A DNA stretch of 64,000 nucleotides from Roseovarius sp. M141. GTDB lineage: Bacteria > Pseudomonadota > Alphaproteobacteria > Rhodobacterales > Rhodobacteraceae. Below the pieces are notes generated by a model that saw only the letters and a program-made list of their open reading frames with translations, did not search any database and was not told where the DNA came from. Made by a program: the position numbers and the translations under genes. Shown here in pieces: positions 19,177-27,645 of the stretch (positions are counted from its first letter, which is position 1; every line of letters starts with the position of its first letter). The DNA is taken from NCBI RefSeq assembly GCF_024355225.1, contig NZ_VCNH01000008.1:3286001-3350000 (forward strand), read 5' to 3'.

Positions 19177-19947
19177 TCAGCCCCGCTTGACCGGCGCCGC
19201 AACCCTTTGGCGGAATGCCTCCAGCACCTCGGCATGGCTCAGATCCGCCTCGATCGCCAGGCGGCGCAGCCCGAAATGCACATGCGCCATCTGCTGGTAA
19301 TAGCTGGTGAAGGCATAGTTCGTCGCCGCCCCTGCCGCCGCACCCAGTATCGGCACCGTCTGCGCGGCCAGTTTCTGGCCCAGAACCACACTCAGCCGCG
19401 GCGCCACCTTGGCGATCAACGCCTGCATCGCCTTGCCCGTCACCGCGACGCGGGTCGTCAGGAATGCCAGATCCGCCCCGTCGTCATGGTCCAGCGGCCC
19501 GGCAGCGGCGAAGACCTGCACGCAATCGAAACGTACACCCTCTTCGGTGGCGTCAAAGCCGTATTCGCCTGCCACGTCCTGAATCGCGCGCAGCAATATG
19601 GTCGTCGTGATGGGTAATTCAGCCAGTGCCGAGGGCAGTCCGCCAAAACCACCGGCCGCCCCCATCGCCGTGGTCACGGCGCGGTTCAGCCAGCCGGGTT
19701 GGCTGCCGACAACACCGCGCGAGCGCTGCGCCGCGCCCATCGCCATTGACAGCGCCTGCTCCGTTCCGCCCTCCAGCCGGTCACGCACGCCTTCGGGCAA
19801 CCGCTCCAGCAGCGCCTCGGCCCGTCCGCCGACGATGTTCAGCACCTGAATGCCCAAATTGCCCGCGCGCGCATGGCGCCGCACCAGTGCATCCAGCCGC
19901 GCGGCGACGGCCGCCTCATCTATCGGGGGGTCAAGAAGATCCATCAT
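19177..19947 (-). CDS. EcsC family protein
   Basis: 256 residues matching the EcsC family by its small-residue-rich central region (GAAGGFGGLPSALAELPIT), the segment TTILLRAIQDVAGEYGFD and the C-terminal GAAAGAATNYAFTSYYQQMA. In Bacillus, EcsC is encoded with an ABC transporter; here there is no transporter partner. The Gly/Ala-rich segments suggest membrane association. The start is ATG-ATG, so 19944 is an equal alternative. The function in proteobacteria is unknown. Confidence 0.85.
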   Translation of the reverse strand: MMDLLDPPIDEAAVAARLDALVRRHARAGNLGIQVLNIVGGRAEALLERLPEGVRDRLEGGTEQALSMAMGAAQRSRGVVGSQPGWLNRAVTTAMGAAGGFGGLPSALAELPITTTILLRAIQDVAGEYGFDATEEGVRFDCVQVFAAAGPLDHDDGADLAFLTTRVAVTGKAMQALIAKVAPRLSVVLGQKLAAQTVPILGAAAGAATNYAFTSYYQQMAHVHFGLRRLAIEADLSHAEVLEAFRQRVAAPVKRG

Positions 19948-19978
19948 TGAATATAGATCAGCGTATCCTCCACGGGTT

Positions 19979-20464
19979 TCAAGCCGCCCGTGTCACTTTT
20001 CCGACAATACCGCCCCAACCGCCCGGAATCAGGTCCAGCCCCAGCACGCGGTCCGGGTTCGTCGGTGGCGGCATCTCGACCTCTGCGAGCCGCCGAAACC
20101 CGAAGCGCCCATAGTAAGGCGCGTCGCCCACCAGCATCACCCGATCCCAGCCTGCCACGCGTGCAGCAGCCAGCGAGCCGCGCATCATGTAGCCGCCCAG
20201 CCCTTCGCCCTGATGGGTCGGGTGAACGGCAATCGGCCCCAGCAGCAGGACGGGCGCGCCGCCCACCTGAACCGGCCAATAGCGGATCGCCCCGGCCAGG
20301 ATGCCGTTCTCGTCCCGCGCAACAGAGCTGAGGCCCGGCACTGGTGGCACGCCGTCGCGCAAGCGGTAGGACGACAGCGCCTCGCGCCCCGGCGCAAAGC
20401 ACAGATCGAGAAGCGCCTCGACCTCCCACCAGTCGCTGTCAATTTCGGGCCTGAGTTCGAGCAC
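19979..20464 (-). CDS. GNAT family N-acetyltransferase (YhbS-like)
   Basis: 161 residues from a GTG at 20464 that has AAAGG about 9 bases upstream; longer in-frame starts (ATG 20494, GTG 20515) are possible. The acetyl-CoA binding motif is LLLGPIAVHPTHQGEGLGGY, and the motif B region VGDAPYYGRFGFRRL follows, the normal YhbS arrangement. It should transfer an acetyl group from acetyl-CoA to an amine; the substrate is not predictable. It lies 31 bases upstream of the EcsC gene on the same strand. Confidence 0.88.
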   Translation of the reverse strand: MLELRPEIDSDWWEVEALLDLCFAPGREALSSYRLRDGVPPVPGLSSVARDENGILAGAIRYWPVQVGGAPVLLLGPIAVHPTHQGEGLGGYMMRGSLAAARVAGWDRVMLVGDAPYYGRFGFRRLAEVEMPPPTNPDRVLGLDLIPGGWGGIVGKVTRAA

Positions 20465-20554
20465 CGCATCGCCTTTCGCCAGTTTTGCCAGCATCGCCGG
20501 CGCTGCGCGTAGCACGGCGCGCCCAGCCGCACAATTGAAACGCGGCGCGCGGGC

Positions 20555-20743
20555 TTACTTGGTTTGCGCGCCAGTGTCCCCGGCAGGGTCGACCATTTTC
20601 ACCGGGACGGGCAATAAAAAGGTCAGTATGCGGTAGGAAAAGGGAGTTTCAACGCCTGCCCCGTTCAGCGCCCGTTTGTCCGCCTGATCACGCGACGGGC
20701 GGATCGCCAGCGGGTCAGAGGCCACGCGCCTTGCCCAGTGCAA
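20555..20743 (-). CDS. Possible small protein downstream of SulP gene
   Basis: An open frame of about 62 codons after the SulP gene. Its codons have GC-rich third positions like its neighbours, and it has a hydrophobic stretch (YRILTFLLPVPVKMV) near the C-terminus. Starts are uncertain: TTG at 20743, or a GTG further in with an AAGG-like sequence before it. I do not recognise a family. It could equally be chance open sequence in a GC-rich genome. Confidence 0.25.
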   Translation of the reverse strand: MHWARRVASDPLAIRPSRDQADKRALNGAGVETPFSYRILTFLLPVPVKMVDPAGDTGAQTK

Positions 20744-20802
20744 TCGGCGGGGCGCGACTACCAGCGCGATCCGGGTGCCCGCCAGATACGCCGGTGCGGG
20801 GC

Positions 20803-22431
20803 CTAATGCCCCGCGCCCAGCATTCCGGTGCGCACGCCGTAATCCACCGCGACCATGTATTCAGGGTCATCGTCGCTGTCGATCATCAGATTCCCCGCCT
20901 TGGTCAGCAAGCGGTGGCAGTCACGGCTCAGGTGGCGCAGTTGCAGCGTCTTGCCCGCCGCCTGATACTTGCCCGCCAGCGTCTCGATCGCCTGAAGGGC
21001 CGATTGGTCGACCACGCGGCTCTGATCGAAATCGACGACCACGGTATCGGGATCACCCTCGATATCAAACAATTCTGCGAACCCCTCCGCCGAGCCGAAG
21101 AACAGCGGGCCTTCGATGCTGTAGACGCGGGCGCCGCTCTCATCCAGCTTGGTCGTTGCATGAATCCGCTTGGCGTTGTTCCACGAATAGGCCAGCGCCG
21201 AAACGATGACACCAACGACCACCGCGATGGCGAGGTCGTATTTCACCGTTACCGCCGTCACCAGCACGATCACCATCGCATCGGTCAGCGGCACCTTGCG
21301 CAGGATCGTCAGTGAATTCCAGGCGAACGTGCCGATCACCACCATGAACATCACCCCGACAAGCGCAGCAAGCGGGATCTGCTCGATCAGCGGCGCGGCG
21401 AAAAGGATGAAGACCAGCAGGAACAGCGCGGCGGCGATTCCGGCAATGCGCGTGCGCCCACCCGATTTGACGTTGATCATCGACTGGCCGATCATCGCGC
21501 AACCGCCCATGCCACCGAAAAATCCAGTCACTGTATTGGCGATACCCTGCGCAATGCACTCTTGGCTGGCGCCGCCACGGCGGCCGACCATTTCGCCCAC
21601 CAGGTTCAGTGTCAGAAGGCTTTCGATCAGGCCGATGGCGGCCAGAATGATGGCATAGGGCAGGATGATCTCGAAGGTTTCCAGATTGAACGGCACCATC
21701 GGGATGTGGAACGACGGCAGCCCACCCTGGATCGAGGCCAGATCACCGACACGCGGTACATTCAGGCCAAAGGCAATAACCAGCGCCGCAACCACGCCGA
21801 TCCCGGCCAGCGGCGCGGGGATGATACGGGTGATGCGCGGCATGACCCAGATGATCGCCATGGTCAGTGCCACAAGGCCCAGCATGACCATCAACGGCTG
21901 CCCGCTCAGCCATTCTCCGCCGCCCATGCCGTGGCCGGTATCCACCATCGTGCCCGGCACCTTGAACTGGCCCAGCTGCGCAAGGAAAATCACGATCGCC
22001 AGCCCGTTGACAAAGCCCAGCATGACCGGGTGCGGTACGAGGCGGATGAATTTGCCCCATTTCAGTGCGCCAGCCGTCATTTGCAGCAGCCCCATCAGGA
22101 CCACCGTGGCAAACAGATATTCGACACCGTGCTGCGCCACCAGCGCGACCATGACCACCGCCAGCGCCCCCGTCGCACCCGAAATCATCCCCGGACGCCC
22201 ACCAATGATCGCTGTGACCAGCCCGACGATAAACGCAGCATACAGCCCGACCAGCGGGTGCACCCCGGCGACAAAGGAGAAGGCCACCGCCTCGGGCACC
22301 AGTGCAAGCGCGACGGTCAGGCCCGACAGCAGCTCGATCCGGACACGTCCGATGCTGAACGGCTCGTCCTGCATGACGCGCAAATCGGGCTTCGTAATGG
22401 TCTTGGCAAAGGCGGCCAGCGAGGTTTTCAA
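20803..22431 (-). CDS. SulP family anion transporter with STAS domain
   Basis: About 542 residues. The start chosen is TTG at 22431 because AGGA lies 8 bases upstream; ATG at 22374 is the alternative. About ten or more membrane segments begin at RIELLSGLTVALALVPEAVA, the SulP signature region. The last 110 residues form a STAS domain (VVDFDQSRVVDQSALQAIE). SulP proteins import sulfate, bicarbonate or other anions; the short N-terminus and overall pattern resemble bacterial bicarbonate/sulfate types, but the substrate cannot be assigned. Confidence 0.92.
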   Translation of the reverse strand: MKTSLAAFAKTITKPDLRVMQDEPFSIGRVRIELLSGLTVALALVPEAVAFSFVAGVHPLVGLYAAFIVGLVTAIIGGRPGMISGATGALAVVMVALVAQHGVEYLFATVVLMGLLQMTAGALKWGKFIRLVPHPVMLGFVNGLAIVIFLAQLGQFKVPGTMVDTGHGMGGGEWLSGQPLMVMLGLVALTMAIIWVMPRITRIIPAPLAGIGVVAALVIAFGLNVPRVGDLASIQGGLPSFHIPMVPFNLETFEIILPYAIILAAIGLIESLLTLNLVGEMVGRRGGASQECIAQGIANTVTGFFGGMGGCAMIGQSMINVKSGGRTRIAGIAAALFLLVFILFAAPLIEQIPLAALVGVMFMVVIGTFAWNSLTILRKVPLTDAMVIVLVTAVTVKYDLAIAVVVGVIVSALAYSWNNAKRIHATTKLDESGARVYSIEGPLFFGSAEGFAELFDIEGDPDTVVVDFDQSRVVDQSALQAIETLAGKYQAAGKTLQLRHLSRDCHRLLTKAGNLMIDSDDDPEYMVAVDYGVRTGMLGAGH

Positions 22432-22580
22432 AGCGTGTGTCCTGTTATCATCCGGGTCCAGATAAGTGGCCCGTTTACCCGCCCCCCGGTCCCTTGACCA
22501 CACCCGAATCGGTACGAATTCGCTTGCCAAACCCTTAAACCATGGGCGCCGCCTGAGAAACTGGCGTATTTTCACCGCCC

Positions 22581-22603
22581 GCGCCGACGCTGCGGCGCTT
22601 TTC
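22581..22603 (+). terminator. Terminator-like hairpin in the mtnP leader
   Basis: GCGCCG (22581-22586) pairs with CGGCGC (22593-22598) around a 6-base loop, followed by TTTTC. It lies about 50 bases before mtnP in a divergent intergenic region, so it could act as an attenuator rather than a gene-end terminator. Confidence 0.35.
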
Positions 22604-22654
22604 ATCCCTGTCGGGGGCGCCTAAACCTTGGGCGCAAACAGAAAGGGACAGCGC

Positions 22655-23542
22655 ATGGCACAAACCATGATCGGCGTGATCGGCGGCTCGGGGGTTTACG
22701 ACATCGACGGGCTGGAGGGCGCAGAGTGGCGCGAGGTGGCCAGCCCGTTCGGCACCCCGTCGGACAGCATCCTGACCGGCACATTGAACGGCATGCCGAT
22801 GGCCTTCCTGCCCCGGCACGGGCGCGGGCACGTCCACAGCCCGTCGTCGGTGCCCTACCGCGCCAATATCGACGCGCTCAAGCGGCTGGGGGTCACGGAC
22901 CTCGTCAGCGTCGGCGCCTGCGGATCGTTCCGCGAGGAGATGGCGCCGGGCGATTTCGTGATCGTCGACCAGTATATCGACCGCACCATCGGGCGCGAAA
23001 AATCCTTCTTTGGCCCCGGCTGCGTGGCGCATGTGTCCGTCGCCCATCCGACCTGCCCGCGCGTTGGCGCCGCCTGCGCCACCGCTGCCGAGGCGGCAGG
23101 GGCACGCGTCCACCGGGGCGGAACGTACCTGGCGATGGAAGGCCCGCAATTTTCCACCCTGGCCGAGAGCCGCCTCTACCGAGAGGTGTGGGGTTGCGAC
23201 GTGATCGGCATGACCGGCATGCCCGAAGCCAAGCTCGCCCGCGAGGCCGAGCTGTGCTACGCCTCGGTCGCCATGATCACCGATTACGACAGCTGGCACC
23301 CCGAACATGGCGAGGTCGACGTGACCGCGATCATCGCCACCCTTCTGGGCAATGCCCAGCGCGGCAAGGCGATGGTGCGCGCCCTGCCGGACCTGTTGGC
23401 GCAGGGTCGCGCGCCCTGCCCGGAGGGGTGCGATCATGCGCTGGAATACGCGATCCTGACGACGCCCGACGCACGCGATCCCGCGATGATGGCCCGCCTT
23501 GACGCGGTCGCCGGGCGGGTGCTGAATAGGCCTGCAGACTGA
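22655..23542 (+). CDS. mtnP: S-methyl-5'-thioadenosine phosphorylase
   Basis: 295 residues from the ATG at 22655, with AGAAAGGGA upstream. It has the phosphate-binding GGSGVYD near residue 10, PRHGRGHVHSPSSVPYRANI, the core GACGSFREEMAPGDFVI, and the substrate region MEGPQFSTLAESRLYR and GMTGMPEAKLARE. It splits methylthioadenosine, a by-product of polyamine and homoserine-lactone synthesis, into adenine and 5-methylthioribose-1-phosphate. The adenine is recycled by apt, the next gene on the same strand, so the pair forms a salvage unit. Confidence 0.96.
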   Translation: MAQTMIGVIGGSGVYDIDGLEGAEWREVASPFGTPSDSILTGTLNGMPMAFLPRHGRGHVHSPSSVPYRANIDALKRLGVTDLVSVGACGSFREEMAPGDFVIVDQYIDRTIGREKSFFGPGCVAHVSVAHPTCPRVGAACATAAEAAGARVHRGGTYLAMEGPQFSTLAESRLYREVWGCDVIGMTGMPEAKLAREAELCYASVAMITDYDSWHPEHGEVDVTAIIATLLGNAQRGKAMVRALPDLLAQGRAPCPEGCDHALEYAILTTPDARDPAMMARLDAVAGRVLNRPAD

Positions 23543-23691
23543 CCGCGGAACCGCGAAAGGATAACCCCGATGCCCCTCGACCTCTGGCGGCGATGAGCGC
23601 ATTTATGCGGGGTAATGCAGATTGATCCGCTTGCACGGCGGATGCGGCGCGCCCAAAAAAGAACCCAACCGTTGAACCCAAGGACGCCCTG

Positions 23692-24228
23692 ATGCCACAG
23701 ACAACGATCCGCGATCTCATCCGCACAATTCCCGATTTCCCAAAGCCCGGGATTCTGTTCCGCGACGTGACGACACTGCTGGCGGATCCAGAGGGTCTGG
23801 CCATGGCAATTGAGCAGTTGGCGCAGCCATATACAGACGCCCGGATCGACAAGGTCGTCGGGCTGGAGGCACGCGGGTTTATCCTTGGCGGGGCCGTCGC
23901 ACATCGTCTGGGCGCAGGGTTCGTCCCGGTGCGAAAGGCAGGCAAACTGCCGGGCACTGTCATCTCGCAAAGCTACAGTCTGGAATATGGCGAGGCAATT
24001 TTCGAACTGCACGGCGACGCGATCCAGCCGGGTGAGCGCGTGCTGATCGTGGACGATCTGCTGGCAACGGGCGGCACCGCAGCCGCCGGCGCGCTGCTGG
24101 TTGAACGGCTGGGCGCGCAGATCGCGGCCTGCGCCTTTGTCATTGATCTGCCGGATCTGGGCGGCCGGGCCAAGCTAGAGAACATGGGACTGACCGTGCA
24201 GGCGCTCTGCGCCTTCGAGGGCGATTGA
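23692..24228 (+). CDS. apt: Adenine phosphoribosyltransferase
   Basis: 178 residues, the normal size. It makes AMP from adenine and PRPP. The PRPP-binding motif [14 protein letters not shown] is at residues 117-130, and the N-terminal [15 protein letters not shown] is the family hallmark. AAGGA lies 8-9 bases before the ATG. It is placed after mtnP with a 149-base gap that contains an 8-codon mini-frame with a good ribosome binding site (23570-23596) and a small hairpin (23625-23643). Confidence 0.97.
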   Translation: MPQTTIRDLIRTIPDFPKPGILFRDVTTLLADPEGLAMAIEQLAQPYTDARIDKVVGLEARGFILGGAVAHRLGAGFVPVRKAGKLPGTVISQSYSLEYGEAIFELHGDAIQPGERVLIVDDLLATGGTAAAGALLVERLGAQIAACAFVIDLPDLGGRAKLENMGLTVQALCAFEGD

Positions 24229-24244
24229 CGCCACGCACCGCCCT

Positions 24245-24290
24245 AAAGCGTTTCGGGAGAAACTCGAATCACAGCTTTTCGCGAAACGCT
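24245..24290. repeat. Palindromic intergenic repeat element
   Basis: AGCGTTTCG (24247-24255) and CGAAACGCT (24282-24290) are perfect 9-base inverted arms. The inside includes TTTCGGGAGAAAC and ACAGCTTTTCGCG. It sits in the convergent gap between apt and the methyltransferase gene, abutting the latter's stop codon, and may act as a two-way terminator. A degenerate half copy is at 913-926. Confidence 0.6.
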
Positions 24291-25499
24291 CTAGCCCAGC
24301 GCCGCTGCATAGAGCAGCAAACCCCAGTCGCCCAACTCGCGGTGAACCTTGGGCCAGAGCGTGCCCATGCGGATCGGGTCCATCCGCGCGGTCTGTGCGA
24401 TCCCGGTCAGATTGCGCCGCCCGTCTATGGCGGCAATGAGGGGCGCAGCATCCTTGGGCAGGCTCAGCACAGCGTCGATGCCGCCGGAATTGAGCTTGGG
24501 CTTTTGGCCGCGCGCAATGGCCTGTGCCAGCGGTGCGGCCTGCACCCCCTTCAGATGCGGCACAAGCGCCTGGCTGCGCCCGTCCGCCAGCCCGCGCGAC
24601 GCGCCCTTCGGGACGGCATAGGCGACATGCGTCTTGATCGTGCCGCGCAGCTGTTCGGCCACGGCCATTTGCTGCGCCGCGTCCAGATGCTCCGGCACCG
24701 GGGCGATGCGGGACAGATCGTAAAGCGCGGGCATGGTAAACCCGCTCAGCGCCCAACCCGACACGTCCAACACCTCCAACAGGTCAGACACGTCAAACGC
24801 CCGGTCCTGCGAATGCAGCAAGAGGTCGTAAAACCCGGCATCGCTGTCCTTGTGATCGCCCAGATTGGGATTACCGACAAAGGGATGCCCGGCGGGCAGA
24901 TCCGCCACCAGCGCCTTGGCCGCCTTTAGCCGCGCCTCGGGCGCAAGGCCCTGAAACAGCGCGCCAAAGGCCGCCTGCAACGGGTAGACACCGGCCCGGC
25001 CATAGGGCGCGTAAACCATGAAGCCAAGACCACCGCCGCGCTCCGCTGCCTCGGGGGCCAGCGCGGCGTGCAGGGCGGAAAACCCCGCTGCCGGATCCGG
25101 CAGATGGTGCAGCACGCCGCAGCAATCGATATAATCGAACGGCCCCCAATCGGGCGCATCCAGCAGCGAGCCGGTGATGAAACGGATGCCCTTCAGCCCA
25201 CGTGCCTGCGCCCGCGCCTCGGCGATGCGGCGGGACGCGGCGCTGAGGTCGACATAGGTGATATCCGCCGGACGCCCCAGCTGCGCCATCATCTGCGCCA
25301 GCTGGATCAGCCCGTCACCGGTGCCACCGCCTGCGACCAGCACGCGCAGCGGCTGCGCCCAATCACGGCGCCCGCCAAACAGGAAATGGTCGATTTCCAA
25401 GGGATGCGATGGCGATCCGGTGACAAGCCGACGTGCCTCGTCCGCCGGGTCGCGGTGGGGGTAGGGATATGCCTCGTACTGGATCTTGACCTGGCTCAT
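24291..25499 (-). CDS. Class I SAM-dependent methyltransferase
   Basis: 402 residues from the ATG at 25499; a start two codons upstream is possible. The SAM-binding motif I is VLVAGGGTGDGLIQLAQMM at about residues 65-85, followed by ITYVDLSAASRRIAEARA and a FDYIDCCGVLHHL motif. The C-terminal half (about residues 230-400) is a separate winged-helix-like regulatory part of a kind seen in bacterial methyltransferases with unknown substrates. It is the first gene on the minus strand next to the divergent SRP RNA. The target is unknown. Confidence 0.85.
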   Translation of the reverse strand: MSQVKIQYEAYPYPHRDPADEARRLVTGSPSHPLEIDHFLFGGRRDWAQPLRVLVAGGGTGDGLIQLAQMMAQLGRPADITYVDLSAASRRIAEARAQARGLKGIRFITGSLLDAPDWGPFDYIDCCGVLHHLPDPAAGFSALHAALAPEAAERGGGLGFMVYAPYGRAGVYPLQAAFGALFQGLAPEARLKAAKALVADLPAGHPFVGNPNLGDHKDSDAGFYDLLLHSQDRAFDVSDLLEVLDVSGWALSGFTMPALYDLSRIAPVPEHLDAAQQMAVAEQLRGTIKTHVAYAVPKGASRGLADGRSQALVPHLKGVQAAPLAQAIARGQKPKLNSGGIDAVLSLPKDAAPLIAAIDGRRNLTGIAQTARMDPIRMGTLWPKVHRELGDWGLLLYAAALG

Positions 25500-25597
25500 C
25501 TGCACGCTCGCGTGGGCCGCGCCACCCTGCGCGGCACTCCCGTCTTACAGCGCGCTCGCAATTAAGCAAACCCGCCGAAAACCGGCTGGCCCACCCC

Positions 25598-25624
25598 TTG
25601 CAATACACAAGCGGCCCCTATAAA
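25598..25624 (+). promoter_or_regulatory. Promoter of the SRP RNA gene
   Basis: TTGCAA (25598-25603) and TATAAA (25619-25624) with a 15-base spacer lie about 10 bases before the predicted RNA 5' end. The spacer is a little short, but the position fits. Confidence 0.5.
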
Positions 25625-25633
25625 TGGGAAATC

Positions 25634-25727
25634 GAGAGGTTGGCGCGGGCAGGCGCCTCGCCAACCCGGTCAGATCCGGAAGGAAGCAGCCGTAACGAGC
25701 CCCGCTTGGGTCGTTGTCCAGCCTCTC
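25634..25727 (+). ncRNA. ffs: Signal recognition particle 4.5S RNA
   Basis: The conserved SRP core is GTCAGATCCGGAAGGAAGCA, whose symmetric and asymmetric internal loops bind Ffh. The ends pair: GAGAGG (25634-25639) with CCTCTC (25722-25727). The 94-base hairpin lacks an Alu domain, as in most Gram-negatives. With Ffh it targets membrane-protein ribosomes to FtsY. The last two bases overlap the stop codon of the phosphatase gene on the other strand. Confidence 0.95.
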
Positions 25728-26244
25728 ACCTTATCCCCCCACCGGCATCTGTAGCTTCGGCCCCGCCCCTGCGGGCCCAGCGCATCTGCGCGGACGTCTC
25801 GACAGCGCCGGGGCGCAGCGCCCGCAGCCGTGCCAACGCCGCGTCGGGCGCGTCGCCCGCCGCGATCATCAGGCGCAGCGCCGCCATCCCCGAGCGCCCG
25901 CAGCCGCCCTTGCAATGGATCAGCACCCGACCGCCGCCGCGCAGCGCCGACAGGGCTATCGGCTCGGCACGGTCCCAGTTGTGCATGGCGTCTGCATCGG
26001 GCACGCCGTAGTCGGGTGTCGCCACATGCGCCCAACGACTACCCAAAAATGCGACGTCCTGCCCCAGATTGCCCGCCCCGGCGGCGACCATTTCCGCAGA
26101 CGTGGTCATCGTCACCACCATCGCGGGCTGCCAATCCTTGAGATGCTCCAGATCGGCGGCATACTCGCCCCCCGAACCCGGCATCGGCGCGATGGCCAGA
26201 ATGCCGCGGAGTACCGGCAGCGCATGGATGACGAACCCTGTCAT
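25726..26244 (-). CDS. Cysteine-based protein phosphatase (tyrosine/dual-specificity type)
   Basis: 172 residues. The P-loop HCKGGCGRSG holds the nucleophile Cys111 and Arg117 in the HC-x5-R signature; the general acid is probably Asp78 in TPDYGVPD. The rest of the domain matches the atypical dual-specificity class. It should hydrolyse phosphate esters, either phosphotyrosine on proteins or phosphoinositides/nucleotides. The gene lies 8 bases downstream of the metallopeptidase gene and its stop codon overlaps the 3' end of the SRP RNA on the other strand. Confidence 0.87.
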   Translation of the reverse strand: MTGFVIHALPVLRGILAIAPMPGSGGEYAADLEHLKDWQPAMVVTMTTSAEMVAAGAGNLGQDVAFLGSRWAHVATPDYGVPDADAMHNWDRAEPIALSALRGGGRVLIHCKGGCGRSGMAALRLMIAAGDAPDAALARLRALRPGAVETSAQMRWARRGGAEATDAGGGIR

Positions 26245-26252
26245 ACCCCGCC

Positions 26253-27095
26253 CTACAACCGATCCGCGGCGAACGTATCACAGTCGCCCATCTGCCCGCG
26301 ATCATAGCCCCGGGCGAACCAGCGGGACCGCTGCTCGGACGTGCCATGGGTAAAGGTATGCGGCTGCGGCACGCGACCGGCCTGCCGTTGCAGATGATCG
26401 TCCCCGATACGGCGCGCGGCATTCAGCGCCTCGTCGATGTCACCGGGTTCCAGCAGATCGTCCACGGCGCTGGCCCAGACCCCGCTGAGGCAGTCTGCCT
26501 GCAACTCCAGCCGTACCGTCAGCGCATTTGCCCGTGCCTCGGTGCTGCCCTGCCGTGCCTCGCTTACCGCGCCCAGAATGCCCAGTTCGTTCTGGATATG
26601 ATGGGCGACCTCATGCGCGATCACATAGGCGGCGGCAAAATCGCCGCGCGCGCCCAGATCCCGCCCCAGCGTAGCAAAAAATTCGGTATCCAGATACGCC
26701 TTGCGATCAGCCGGGCAATAAAATGGCCCGGTGGCCCCCGACGCCCCGCCACAAGGGCTGCGTGTCACGCCGGAAAACAGCACCAGCACCGGCGGGGTAT
26801 AGGCGATGTCGGCTTGCGCTGGCAAAATAGCGCTCCAGACCTGTTCGGTACTGCCCAGAACGCGAGCGCTGAAATCGGCCGCGCGCTGCTCCTCGGGGCT
26901 CAGATCGCGCGGCGCGGTCTGCACCGATCCACCCTGCCCCCCCTCCAGCAGCGGGGTTACGTCGATCCCGGTGAAATACCCGATAGCCAGCACCACCAGC
27001 AGACCGGCACCGCCGATCCCCACACCCCGCCCTGCGCCGCCCGAGCGGCGGCGATCCTCGATGTTGCGGCTGGGGCGCAATCCCTTCAGTCTCAT
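26253..27095 (-). CDS. Neutral zinc metallopeptidase, YpfJ family
   Basis: 280 residues from the ATG at 27095; the open frame extends upstream but runs across the neighbouring divergent gene. A membrane anchor is at about residues 27-43, then a periplasmic domain with the zinc-binding HEVAH at residues 161-165 (AAAYVIAHEVAHHIQ). Two cysteines flank GGASGATGPFY before it. Natural substrates are not known for this family. It forms a likely two-gene unit with the phosphatase gene. Confidence 0.9.
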   Translation of the reverse strand: MRLKGLRPSRNIEDRRRSGGAGRGVGIGGAGLLVVLAIGYFTGIDVTPLLEGGQGGSVQTAPRDLSPEEQRAADFSARVLGSTEQVWSAILPAQADIAYTPPVLVLFSGVTRSPCGGASGATGPFYCPADRKAYLDTEFFATLGRDLGARGDFAAAYVIAHEVAHHIQNELGILGAVSEARQGSTEARANALTVRLELQADCLSGVWASAVDDLLEPGDIDEALNAARRIGDDHLQRQAGRVPQPHTFTHGTSEQRSRWFARGYDRGQMGDCDTFAADRL

Positions 27096-27204
27096 GGCGT
27101 GGTCTCCGATCCTGACAGCGTTGCGGCATTTTATAACGCCCTGCGCGCAGTTCTCCAGTAAAACCCGCCTCGCCAATGCAGCCCGCATCGCGTAGCCTGC
27201 CCCG

Positions 27205-27567
27205 ATGAGCGACAACACAGACAAGGCCGAACAGCGCACCGACTGGGCCGAGGATCGCACGATCATGGCCAACGAGCGCACGTTCAATTCGTGGATGGGC
27301 CTCGGGCTGGGCGCTGTCGGCGTTGCCATCGCGCTGAAGGCCGTGTTCGGCGATTTCACGCCCACATGGGCCGCCAAAGCGGTGGCCAGCCTTTTTCTGG
27401 CCGCCGCAATCGCGATCTACTGGACCGCCGCAAGACAGGCGCACAAAACCCACGCGCGCCTGACCTGCCGCGATGCCGAAGCGACCGGATCGAAGAATTT
27501 TCACCGCCTCGCCGCGATGCTGTCGCTCGCGACAATCGGCACCGGCGCGATATTGTGGATGCTGTGA
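27205..27567 (+). CDS. YidH-like DUF202 membrane protein
   Basis: 120 residues with three predicted membrane segments. The N-terminal DWAEDRTIMANERTFNSWM is the hallmark of DUF202/YidH, as is the final segment with AMLSLATIGTGAIL. The family is small inner-membrane proteins of unknown function. It is divergent from the metallopeptidase gene and 78 bases before dnaX. Confidence 0.87.
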   Translation: MSDNTDKAEQRTDWAEDRTIMANERTFNSWMGLGLGAVGVAIALKAVFGDFTPTWAAKAVASLFLAAAIAIYWTAARQAHKTHARLTCRDAEATGSKNFHRLAAMLSLATIGTGAILWML

Positions 27568-27645
27568 CCGGCTGAGCGGTGGACGCGGGCGCTCCGCGCG
27601 CCTAGTTTGACACCCTGAAACTTCCGATTCACGCAGGCGCCCCAC

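Noticed and set aside
16320..19235. 971-codon open frame antisense to lysC and ptsP
   Set aside because: The length is striking but arises from the third-base GC bias of ptsP; the residue mix is unlike a real protein and it covers two unrelated genes.
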